A stretch of DNA of 64,000 bases from G965250275 sp965250275. Its GTDB lineage: Bacteria; Pseudomonadota; Alphaproteobacteria; Rhodobacterales; Rhodobacteraceae. Both the position numbers and the translations under genes were made by a program. The DNA lies in the NCBI GenBank assembly GCA_965250275.1, contig OZ252297.1, forward strand, positions 3,100,001 to 3,164,000, written 5' to 3'. Below the pieces are notes generated by a model, which saw only the letters and a program-made list of their open reading frames with translations, was not told the DNA's origin and made no database searches. This document shows, one piece after another, positions 17,334 through 26,700 of this stretch (the stretch's first letter is position 1; each line of letters opens with the position of its first letter).

Positions 17334-19001
17334 ATGGCACGCGCAACCAAGAACATCCTCTTTGTCATGTATGATCAGCTGCGATTCGATTACCTGAGCT
17401 GTACCGGGCATCCCTTTCTGAAGACACCGAATTTCGATCGCGTCGCCGCTATGGGCGTACGCTTTGACCGGACCTATGTGCAATCGCCCATTTGCGGCTC
17501 CTCTCGCATGAGTTTTTATACGGGCCGCTACGTGCACAGCCACGGAGCGCAAATGAACGGGTACCCGCTCAAGGTCGGCGAACAGACGCTTGGCGATCAC
17601 CTGCGCGCCGCCGGGATGGGCTGCTGGCTGATTGGCAAAACCCACATGCGCGCCGACGTCCCCGGCATGGAGCGCCTGGGCATCACGCATGACAGCATTA
17701 TCGGGGCACGTGTGGCCGAATGCGGGTTCGATGTCTGGGTGCGCGACGACGGATTATGGGCCGAAGGCCCAGACGGATTTTATGATGAAAATCGAAGCCC
17801 TTACAATGAATACCTCAAGTCCAAAGGCTACCCATCTGACAACCCTTGGCACACGCACGCGAACGCCGGACGCACCAGCGATGGCGACATCGCTTCGGGC
17901 TGGTTCACACAACACGCCGAAAAGCCCGCCAATATCAGAGAAGAGGATAGCGAGACCCCTTGGCTGACAGGTCAGGCCATTGAGTTCATCGACGCGCAGG
18001 GCGAAGCGCCTTGGTGCGCTCATCTCAGTTACATCAAGCCGCACTGGCCTTACATCGTGCCAGCGCCCTACCACGCCATGTACGGACACAACCAGATGCT
18101 GCCGGTCAATCGGAACGAAGCGGAGAAGGTCGATGCCCATCCCGTGTTCAAAGCGTATTTCTCAAATGCGATTGGCCGGCTTTTCCAGCGGGATGAGGTG
18201 CGCGACAAGGTGGTCCCCGCCTATATGGGGCTGATCAAGCAATGTGATGACCAGTTGGGTCGCTTGCTCGACCACCTTGAGGCCACCGGGCGCATGGACG
18301 ATACGATGATCGTCCTCACCTCGGACCATGGTGATTATCTCGGCGACCACTGGATGGGTGAAAAGAGCCTGTTCCACGATTGCTCGGTCCGGGTGCCGCT
18401 GATCGTTTACGACCCATCGCCCGAGGCAGATGCAACACGCGGAACCGTCTGCGATGCTTTGGTCGAGAGCATCGATGTCACCGCCACTTGCATTGAAGCG
18501 GCTGCCAGCTCCGTGCCCGATCACATCGTCGAGGGTCGCCCGCTGCAGCCCTTCCTGCATGGCAAGCCTCCTACTGACTGGCGCAGCTATGCGATCAGCG
18601 AGTTCGACTATGCCACCACCCCGATGGCCGAGGGTCTGGGGGTCAGCCCGCGGGATGCCCGGCTTTTCATGGTGGTCGATGCGCGCTGGAAAATGATGCA
18701 CGCCGAAGGCGGGTTCCGGCCCATGTTGTTCGACCTCGAGTCCGATCCGGAAGAACTGAACGATCTTGGGGCCGATCCGGCCTATGACGACGTGATTGAC
18801 CGAATGTATGATCATCTGGGCGAATGGGCACGCCGCATGAGCCAGCGCACCACGCTTTCAGACGACCAGATCAAAGCCATGCGCGGCAAGTCCTTGCGCA
18901 AGGGAATTCTGATCCATCTTTACGATGGATCAGAAGTCGACCCCGAGCTGACCGAGCGAGTCCGCGGTAAGGCCGAGGCCGACTTTACACCGAACGCGTG
19001 A
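17334..19001 (+). CDS. Sulfatase-superfamily hydrolase, phosphonate monoester hydrolase-like
   Basis: A 555-aa alkaline-phosphatase/sulfatase-fold enzyme without a signal peptide, so probably cytoplasmic. Metal ligands include D14 in MYDQ and TSDHGDYLGDH near residue 329. The formylglycine region reads C54-G-S-S-R58, where the usual motif is C-x-P/A-S-R. Similarity of layout to phosphonate monoester hydrolases is seen in APYHAMY, ESIDVTAT and LFDLESDPEELNDL. The substrate may be a sulfate ester or a phosphate/phosphonate mono- or diester. It starts 79 bp after the acyl-CoA dehydrogenase and overlaps the convergent SDR gene by 17 bp. Confidence 0.85.
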   Translation: MARATKNILFVMYDQLRFDYLSCTGHPFLKTPNFDRVAAMGVRFDRTYVQSPICGSSRMSFYTGRYVHSHGAQMNGYPLKVGEQTLGDHLRAAGMGCWLIGKTHMRADVPGMERLGITHDSIIGARVAECGFDVWVRDDGLWAEGPDGFYDENRSPYNEYLKSKGYPSDNPWHTHANAGRTSDGDIASGWFTQHAEKPANIREEDSETPWLTGQAIEFIDAQGEAPWCAHLSYIKPHWPYIVPAPYHAMYGHNQMLPVNRNEAEKVDAHPVFKAYFSNAIGRLFQRDEVRDKVVPAYMGLIKQCDDQLGRLLDHLEATGRMDDTMIVLTSDHGDYLGDHWMGEKSLFHDCSVRVPLIVYDPSPEADATRGTVCDALVESIDVTATCIEAAASSVPDHIVEGRPLQPFLHGKPPTDWRSYAISEFDYATTPMAEGLGVSPRDARLFMVVDARWKMMHAEGGFRPMLFDLESDPEELNDLGADPAYDDVIDRMYDHLGEWARRMSQRTTLSDDQIKAMRGKSLRKGILIHLYDGSEVDPELTERVRGKAEADFTPNA

Positions 19002-19692
19002 TCCCACCGTCCACGCGAATGTTCTGCCCGGTGATGTAAGCGCCGCCCTCGGAGGCGAGGAACGCCACCACGCTGGCGATCTCGTTGCGTGAACTGCCAT
19101 ACCGTCCCATCGGGATCATCGCCCGGAACTCGTCTTTCTCAGGCAGGCTGTCAATAAAGCCCGGCAAGACGTTGTTCATGCGTATGTTTTCGGCGGCATA
19201 CTTGTCCGAGAACAGCTTCGTAAAGGCCGCGAGCCCGGCGCGGAACACACCCGAGGTCGGAAACACCGGGTTGGGTTCGAAGGTCGCAAAGGTCGAGATG
19301 TTGATGATGGTGCCACCGCCCTGCGCCTGCATGATGGGCGTGACCAACCGGGTCGGGCGCACCGCATTCATGAAATACACATCCATGCCGGTGTGCCAGT
19401 CTTCGTCTGTCAGTTCCAGGACGGGTGCACGCGGCCCATGCCCGGCGGAATTGACCAGAACATCGACACGCCCCCATGCGTCCATGGCAAGGTCGACCAG
19501 TTTCTGCAAATCCTCAGTGGATTGGTTGGTTCCGGTGACGCCGAGCCCACCCAATTCCTTGCCCAAAGCTTCCCCTTTGCCGGATGCAGACAGAACACCC
19601 ACCTTGAAGCCATCCGCAGCAAGGGCGCGAGCGCTGTCAGCCCCCATGCCACTGCCACCCGCCGTGACCAACGCAACTTTGACATCACTCAT
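18985..19692 (-). CDS. SDR-fold protein with degenerate active site
   Basis: A 235-aa Rossmann-fold protein. The cofactor motif TAGGSGMGADSARA matches the SDR Gly-rich loop, and NSAGHG takes the place of NNAG. The catalytic Ser region IINISTF is present. Where classical SDRs have Y-x-x-x-K before the AGL helix, this one reads S-G-V-F-R, so both Tyr and Lys are absent. The C-terminal GQNIRVDGGITRSV is typical. It begins 35 bp after HyuB on the same strand and is probably cotranscribed. It may use another catalytic residue, or bind nucleotide without classical reductase activity. ATG at 19692 chosen; an in-frame ATG at 19701 also exists. Confidence 0.85.
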   Translation of the reverse strand: MSDVKVALVTAGGSGMGADSARALAADGFKVGVLSASGKGEALGKELGGLGVTGTNQSTEDLQKLVDLAMDAWGRVDVLVNSAGHGPRAPVLELTDEDWHTGMDVYFMNAVRPTRLVTPIMQAQGGGTIINISTFATFEPNPVFPTSGVFRAGLAAFTKLFSDKYAAENIRMNNVLPGFIDSLPEKDEFRAMIPMGRYGSSRNEIASVVAFLASEGGAYITGQNIRVDGGITRSV

Positions 19693-19727
19693 ATGTTCCA
19701 ACTCCTTACGCCATCTTTCTCATTTAC

Positions 19728-21437
19728 TTAGATCGCCGTTCCATCGCGTATCGCCGCTCGGACGGCAGCGATATCCTCCGGGCCAAGATTATAGTCCCGT
19801 GCGGCCGCGTCTTCCGAAATGTATCCGCGTGCCAGGTCACGTTTGACGAGGTCTACCGGTCGATCGGAGGGATCGCCGTAGCCTGCACCACCGGGAAAAG
19901 CCATCTGCACGCGCCGTCCATGCCCGACAAACTGTTTGCCCTTGCCGTTCATTGGTGTGCCGTCATCCTGCACAATCGTCGTCGGCCCGCCGGGACCTCC
20001 GCCCTTGCGGCCGCGGGCGGGATGATGCACGCGGTCGAACATCGCCTGAATGTCAAACTCCTGCCCTTCACGCGCGCCGACCTCCATGTATTGCCCCAGA
20101 CCGCCACGTTGCTGACCCACACCGCCGCTGTCCGGGCGTAGCTCTTTGCGCCAGATAATCACTGGACCGGCATGTTCGGTCGCCTCGACTGGCATCGTCA
20201 TCACACCAGAGGGAAAGGCTGTAGCGTTCAGCCCGTCCAGCGACGGGCGTGCACCGGATCCGCCGGAATTGAAGGTCAGAACTTCGGCCCGCACGGCCCC
20301 GTCTGGCGCTGGAGCGTCCGTGCGGGGGCGCAGCGACACCTGAAAATTGCACAAACAACCGGCCCCTTCGGCCGGCACAACGCCGGGCACGATCTTGTCC
20401 AGAGCGTCAAACACCGTATCTGGGACGAAATGGCCAATGATATGCCGCAATGCCACCGGTGCGGGATGTAAGGCGTTGACAATCGTGTTTTCCGGGGCGG
20501 TCACCTCGAAAGGCGCCAGCGAGGCAGCGTTGTTGGGAATGTCAGGCGCGATCGCGCATTTCAAAGCATAGCAGGCATAGGCCTTGGTATAGACCAGCGG
20601 GCAGTTGATCCCCTTTTTGTCGACCGGTGATGTACCCGAAAAGTCCGAGATCACCCGGTCCTGTTCAACGGTCAGCTTCACGCGCAGCGTGATCGGTGTC
20701 TCAAACCCATCCACTGTCATCTCGCCACTGGCCACGCGCCGGGGCAAGGCTGCGATCCGTTCCAGCGTCGCACGCCGCGAATGCGTGAGGATGAAGGACG
20801 CGATGTCCTCCAGATCGTGCATGCCAAACTCGGTCATCATGTCGATCAGCCGCCGATGGCCAATCTCATTGCAGGTCGCCAGCGCGTAGACGTCACCGAT
20901 CAGCTGATCCGGTTCCCGGACGTTTCCACGGATGATCCGCACCAAAGTTTCATCCACCTCGCCGCGTTCGGCGAATTTCATTATGGGGATATAGAGCCCT
21001 TCTTCGTATACGCTCGCGGCATCAGCTCCGAAGCCTCGGCCACCAATGTCCACGATATGCGCCGTACAGGCAAAGAATCCTACGAGTTGGCCTTTGTGGA
21101 ACGAAGGGGTGACCATGGTGATGTCGTGCAGGTGCCCTGTGCCCTCCCACGGATCGTTAGTGATGTAGACGTCCCCTTCGAACATGTTCTGCCGCCCGAT
21201 GCGCCGGATGAAATGCGCCACGGCGTCCGCCATTGCGTTGACATGGCCGGGTGTGCCGGTCACGGCCTGCGCCAGCATGTTGCCATGCGTGTCATAGACC
21301 CCTGCGGACAAATCCCCTGCCTCGCGCACCGAGGTGGAAAACGCTGTCCGGATCAGGGCCTGGGCCTGCTCTTCGACCACTGAGATCAGGCGGTTCCACA
21401 TCACCTGATGCGCCACATTGGTGTGATCGTCTGCCAT
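19728..21437 (-). CDS. hyuB: Hydantoinase B / oxoprolinase-type ATP-dependent amidase, beta subunit
   Basis: A 569-aa HyuB-family protein. Markers are FSTSVREAGDLSAGVYD, DVYITNDPWEGTGHLHDIT (N-terminal metal-site region), GADAASVYEEGLYIPIMK and the C-terminal Gly-rich GGGPGGPTTIV and FPGGAGYGDP. With HyuA it forms an ATP-dependent hydrolase or carboxylase. Known members act on N-methylhydantoin, 5-oxoproline, caprolactam or acetophenone, and the substrate here is open. The ATG at 21437 lies 4 bp after the HyuA stop. Other in-frame ATGs upstream sit inside hyuA and were rejected. Confidence 0.92.
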   Translation of the reverse strand: MADDHTNVAHQVMWNRLISVVEEQAQALIRTAFSTSVREAGDLSAGVYDTHGNMLAQAVTGTPGHVNAMADAVAHFIRRIGRQNMFEGDVYITNDPWEGTGHLHDITMVTPSFHKGQLVGFFACTAHIVDIGGRGFGADAASVYEEGLYIPIMKFAERGEVDETLVRIIRGNVREPDQLIGDVYALATCNEIGHRRLIDMMTEFGMHDLEDIASFILTHSRRATLERIAALPRRVASGEMTVDGFETPITLRVKLTVEQDRVISDFSGTSPVDKKGINCPLVYTKAYACYALKCAIAPDIPNNAASLAPFEVTAPENTIVNALHPAPVALRHIIGHFVPDTVFDALDKIVPGVVPAEGAGCLCNFQVSLRPRTDAPAPDGAVRAEVLTFNSGGSGARPSLDGLNATAFPSGVMTMPVEATEHAGPVIIWRKELRPDSGGVGQQRGGLGQYMEVGAREGQEFDIQAMFDRVHHPARGRKGGGPGGPTTIVQDDGTPMNGKGKQFVGHGRRVQMAFPGGAGYGDPSDRPVDLVKRDLARGYISEDAAARDYNLGPEDIAAVRAAIRDGTAI

Positions 21438-21441
21438 CGGC

Positions 21442-23520
21442 TCAGCCTTTTCTGCACACATCGACGCATCCGTCTGCCTGAACGGTGGCCACACGGCTTG
21501 CCGGCACGATGATGGTTGTTTCGTCTTCGGTGATCGCCGCAGGACCGTCGACCATATGCCCGGCGGCCAGATCAGCCCGGCGAACCACCGCGCTGTCTAC
21601 AAAAGTTGCGGTAGCTGGTTCGAACACATTTCGTCGTGTAGCCACCGCGGCAGGCTCGATACCGGGCGGTGGATTTACGCGTGCAACTGTGTCTGGCGGT
21701 GTCGTCGCATTGACCGACCAGACCGTCACTTCGATATCAAGCCCGGCCACGGTGCGCCCGAACAGCCTGGCATAGGCATCCTCGAACGCCGCGAGCAACG
21801 CCGCTGCGTTCGGAGCGGCTGCCTGCTCAGCCGTGATCAGGATCGGTATCTCCCAGCCCTGCCCCGTATAGCGCATGTACGCTTTGAACTCCGACTGGAT
21901 CTCCGCCGATGGGCTGCACGTGCGGACGAACCCTGTTGCCTCGTCTTTCAACTCGGCCAGCAGCGCCCGGATACGGTCCGCATCGAAATCCGAGAGTTTC
22001 ATGTAGACCGACCGGCTGGCTTCAAAGCTGAAGGGTGCACGCAGGAAGCCAATGGCAGAGCCGACGCCGGCCCCCGGCGGGATCAGAAGGCGATCAATGC
22101 CAAGCTTTTCGCACAGCCGCCCGGCGTGCAACGGAGCTGCGCCGCCAAAGGCGATCATCGTGTACTCGCTGAGGTCCTCGCCATTTTCGACGGCATGCAC
22201 CCGCGCAGCGTTGGCCATGTTTTCATCGACCACTTCGGCCAGACCAAATGCGGCGCTGGTTGAATCCATGTCCAGTTTCGCTCCAAGCGCCTCGTCCAGG
22301 GCAAGCACGGCCCGATCGGGCTCCAATGGCAGCGTTCCGCCTGCAAAACCGTCCGGGTCCAAGCGCCCAAGAACCAGATCGGCGTCCGTGACCGCTGGCC
22401 TGTCCCCGCCCCGCCCATAACAGGCTGGTCCCGGTTCGGACCCTGCGCTCTCGGGTCCGACACGGATCTGGTGCAGGCTGTCGACATGGGCCAGTGATCC
22501 GCCGCCCGCCCCGATTTCCACCATGTCGATCACCGGGATCGAGATCGGCATCCCGGACCCTTTCTTGAACCGGTAGCTGCGCGCCACCTCGAACACGCGC
22601 GACGTCTGTGGCGTCTGGTTCCGGATCATGCAGATTTTCGCCGTGGTGCCACCCATGTCGAAGCTGAGAACCTTGTCCAGCCCGTACCGCGCCGCAATAT
22701 GGGCCGCAAAAACTGCGCCACCGGCCGGACCGGACTCCACCAACCGCACCGGGAATTCCGCCGCGCTTTCAAGTGAAATGATGCCGCCGCCGGAGTGCAT
22801 CAGGAAAATCGGACACGCGACATCCTCGGCCTGCAAGCGCTCCTCGAGGCGCAGAAGATAGGACTTCATCTGGGGCTTTACATAGGCATTGGCGACCACG
22901 GTATTGAAACGCTCGTACTCCCGCATCTGGGGAGAAACCTCTGACGACAAAGAGACCGTAACATCCGGAAGGCGCTGGTTGAGAACCTCGCGCACCAGCT
23001 GTTCGTGTGCGTCGTTCAGATAGGAGTGCATCAGGCCAACAGCCACGCTCTCAAAACCGGCAACTGCTATGCGCTCCACAACCTCCTCAACATCCGTCTT
23101 TTCAAGTGGGATCAGGACATCGCCGCGCGCATCGACACGCTCACAAACGGTGTATCGCATGTGTCGCGGCAAAAGCGGCTCCGGCAATGTGAGATTGAGG
23201 TCGTATTGCTCAAACCGGCTTTCGGTCCGCATCTCGATCACGTCCCGAAACCCTTGCGTGGTGATCAGTGCGGTTTTGGCGCCACGACGCTCGATCAAGG
23301 CGTTTGTGGCGAGGGTTGTGCCGTGGATGATCTGACCGATCTCGCGCGGCGTGCTTCCCGCGAGGTCGCAGACCTTGTGAAGCCCCTGAATGATCGCCTC
23401 TTCGGGCGCGGCATATGTTGTCAGAACCTTGGATGAGAACGACCCGTCAGCGGTCTCGAGTACCACGTCCGTGAAGGTGCCGCCGATATCCACACCCAGA
23501 CGATGAGACGCTGTGACCAT
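21442..23520 (-). CDS. hyuA: Hydantoinase A / oxoprolinase-type ATP-dependent amidase, alpha subunit
   Basis: A 692-aa HyuA-family protein of the actin-like ATPase fold. It opens with the phosphate-1 loop GVDIGGTFTDVVLE and contains IIHGTTLATNALIERRGAKT (phosphate loop and substrate region, split as IIHGTTLATNALIER and RGAKT), SFDMGGTTAKICMI and AFGGAAPLHAGRL. The ATG at 23520 has GGGAGC upstream. First gene of the hyuA-hyuB-SDR operon, divergent from the giant gene across 225 bp. ATP probably phosphorylates the cyclic amide or ketone oxygen; the exact substrate is unknown. Confidence 0.92.
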   Translation of the reverse strand: MVTASHRLGVDIGGTFTDVVLETADGSFSSKVLTTYAAPEEAIIQGLHKVCDLAGSTPREIGQIIHGTTLATNALIERRGAKTALITTQGFRDVIEMRTESRFEQYDLNLTLPEPLLPRHMRYTVCERVDARGDVLIPLEKTDVEEVVERIAVAGFESVAVGLMHSYLNDAHEQLVREVLNQRLPDVTVSLSSEVSPQMREYERFNTVVANAYVKPQMKSYLLRLEERLQAEDVACPIFLMHSGGGIISLESAAEFPVRLVESGPAGGAVFAAHIAARYGLDKVLSFDMGGTTAKICMIRNQTPQTSRVFEVARSYRFKKGSGMPISIPVIDMVEIGAGGGSLAHVDSLHQIRVGPESAGSEPGPACYGRGGDRPAVTDADLVLGRLDPDGFAGGTLPLEPDRAVLALDEALGAKLDMDSTSAAFGLAEVVDENMANAARVHAVENGEDLSEYTMIAFGGAAPLHAGRLCEKLGIDRLLIPPGAGVGSAIGFLRAPFSFEASRSVYMKLSDFDADRIRALLAELKDEATGFVRTCSPSAEIQSEFKAYMRYTGQGWEIPILITAEQAAAPNAAALLAAFEDAYARLFGRTVAGLDIEVTVWSVNATTPPDTVARVNPPPGIEPAAVATRRNVFEPATATFVDSAVVRRADLAAGHMVDGPAAITEDETTIIVPASRVATVQADGCVDVCRKG

Positions 23521-23745
23521 GTCCGCTCCCTGCCCTGACGAACTGACCCTACGCGCGGGTGAGGCAGAGCTTCCAGTGCAAAATTCGGCCTGCTGGGTCG
23601 TTACCAAGCGCTGAACCGGCCGAATCCGGCCAGTTTACCCAAGGTCGCTTTGGAAATGTGACCCACAGCGCGTTGATCGAAACACCAATCTCTATAGACT
23701 TCGAACGATCTGCGCCCGTGCCAGACAAAATTCAGGAACGCCGTT
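23521..23745. other. Divergent intergenic region between hyuA and the giant RTX gene
   Basis: 225 bp with no convincing gene. It should carry both promoters. I see a small CCGGCC-rich inverted repeat around 23,617-23,632 and the Shine-Dalgarno AGGA at 23734-23737, 8 bp before the TTG start of the giant gene. No recognised operator. Confidence 0.5.
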
Positions 23746-26700
23746 TTGACCAGCCATTTGACCGACACCGCGGAACTGGACCTGTCCACCGCTCGCCTCA
23801 ACGATCTGTCCGCCGCACTCGTGCAGTTAATCGCGGGTCAGGACATTGCTGGCCTGACGCTGATCGATCCTGACGGTCTGACAGCCATTCGCCTGCCTGA
23901 GGGCAGTCAGGTTTCGCAGGTCCTGGTCGTCAATGGTCATTTGGTTTTGATTCAGCCTGACGGCAGCGCAATCGTTCTGAAAAATGCGGCACAGCTCGAC
24001 TTCGTGATCCAGACGGATCTGATCGCTGTTCCGGCGCAGGGCCTTGTCGAAGCCGCACAGTCTCTCGATGTCGATCCCAACACCGCCCTGCTCGACACCG
24101 TCCCCTTGGTGAACCTTGCCGGTATCCTGAATCGTGGTGAGACCAGCGCGCCTGGATCGGGTGACGAAGAGCCGGTGAACGTCGGAGACCCTCTCATCGG
24201 CCTGCCGATCAGCCCATTGCTGCCGCCAACGGACTATCCTGCCCCCGAACGGCTGCGAGAGTTTGAGGATCGTGGTGGGTTGGGAACACCTGACGTGAGC
24301 ATCGTGCAGCTCGCGCCGGTTCAAGCGGCCGAGATCGACGCGGACGTGGACCTTTTCCTGTCCGATTTCTTCGAGATCACGGCAAATGGCGCCGCGCTCG
24401 GCGAGGAAATCATATCGATTGAAGTGCAGCTCGCTGGTTTGCCCGCCGGCACGACGGTCAGCGATGGCACATTGACCGCTGCTCCTGATGGGACCCTGAG
24501 CCTGGAGTTCATGGGAACGCCGCAGGAATTCGAGGCATTGCGCCTGACCTTTCCGACCGATTTCTCCACCGACAACCGCAGCGACATCGCCTCGGGTGAT
24601 CTGGCCGGCGAAATCACGGCGACGTCGAATTTCGGCGCCGGCCCTTTGTTGGATTTCGATCTCCGCATTACGCCGGAGGGAGATGTTGAGATTGACGGGT
24701 CTTTGCCGGACATGGTTGCGGACGAGACGGATGCGCCGACGCCGGTCACGCCGTCGGAGCTGCTTGCGGTGTCGGTGCCGGATGCGGACGGCTCGGAGGC
24801 GCTGGATCAGCTGGTGCTGGAGATCGAGGGGCTGCCCGCGGGCTCCACGCTGGCCAGTCTCAGCCTGACCCTGCCCGCCGGCGCGACCAGCGGCTTTGTC
24901 ACCGCCGCGGACAATTCCGAGACCCTGACCATCACGCTTACGGCGGCCGCGGTGGGCGACGTCAAGGCCGCTTATGACGCGCTGACGCTGGCCCTGCCGA
25001 CCGACTTTTCGACCGCCAACCGCACCGACATCACCGGCGCCACGCAAAAGCCGCTGGTGTTCCGCCTGACCGTGCAGACCGACGAGGACCAGGACCTGAC
25101 CAACGACAGTGCGGTGGATGGCCAGGCCACGCTGGAGCGCGTGGTGGACATCGGGTTCGAACTGGATGTCAGCCTGAGCGCGCCCGCCGATGTCACCGGC
25201 ACTGAGGACAGCGCGCCGGGCGGCGGCGTCACCGTGGCGCTGGGGATCAGTGCGGCGGTCACAGATATCGATGGCTCCGAGGACAGCGCCACCGTCCGCA
25301 TCACCTATGCCGGTGTGCCCGCCGGGGCCAGCTTCTCGGGCGGCAGCTTTGACAGCGCCACCGGCATCTGGACCGGGTCGCGGGCCGAGGCCAACGCGCT
25401 GACGCTCACCCTGCCGGTCGACTATTCCGGTCAGATCACCTCGGTCATCGAGGTGCTCAGCCCCGAGGGCACCGCCAGCACCCCGCAGACCATCACCATC
25501 GCTCCCACCGGCGACATCGTCTTTGATGTGACCGAACTGGTCACCGCCGAGACCGATGCGCGGGTTCTGGTCAGCCCCTCCAGCGCGTGGAAGGTGTCGG
25601 TCACCGACAGCGACCCGACCCCGCCGCCCGAAACACTGGACACGATCACGCTGACACTGACCGGTGTGCCCGACGGCACGCTGGCCCAGGGCGTGCCCGC
25701 CAGCACCGTCATGCTGGTCGCCGGCACGCTGACCTTCACCGGCACCAAGGCCCAGTACGACGCGCTGCAGCTGAGCTTCCCCACGGATTACTCCACTGAA
25801 AGCCCCGCCGCAGACGGCCCCACCATCACAGGCACCCTCGCCGCAACCTCCACCGAAGACCCAACCGGACAATCCACAAACGTCACCCTCCGCATCACAC
25901 CCGAAGGTGATGTGGGCTTCAGCGGTCCTGGCACCCTGATGCTGGTGGAAACCGATGCTCCGGTCGACTTCCTGCCGTCGCAGGCGCTGCTGCCGATTGC
26001 CACCGATCTGGACGGATCGGAGCGGGTGACACAGGTGACGCTGGGCGTCCCGGGACTCCCCCCCGGCACCGAGGTGTCGTTGGACGGCGGCAATACCTTT
26101 GCACCGGTTGGCGGCACCGTTGGTTTCACAGGAACATTGTTCGAGTACCAGCAAGTGGTGATCCGCCTGCCTGCGGATTTCTCCACCGCCAATCCGCCTA
26201 CCACGCTGGGTGGCTTGGTCACGGCCGTGACCAACGAGGGCGGGTTTGCCTCTGCCTCGTTCGGGGTAGAGGTGGATTTCGAATCCGACATCGTCCTGTC
26301 CGGGCCGGGCACCATTGCAGATGTTGAAGACGGTGATGGTGTGGATGGCGGCGGCGTGACCGTCAGTCCCGGTCTCGCTGTGTCGGTCACGGATGCGGAC
26401 GGCTCTGAAGACATGACAACCGTCACGATCGCGTTCACCGATCTACCTGCACGCAGTGTTTTTTCAACGGGCAGCTTTGATACCACGACGCAGACATGGA
26501 CCGGCACCATGGCCGAGGCCAATGCGTTGCAGATCACATTGCCAGGGGATTACTCGGGCAGTTTTTCGACCGTCGTGACCGCCAGCAACGCGGAGGGCAG
26601 CGCCCAGCTCACCCAGAGCTACAACATCACGCCCACTGGCGACATCGACTTTTCGGTCAGCGAGTTGCTGGCTGCTGAGACCGACGCACCGGTCACGATC

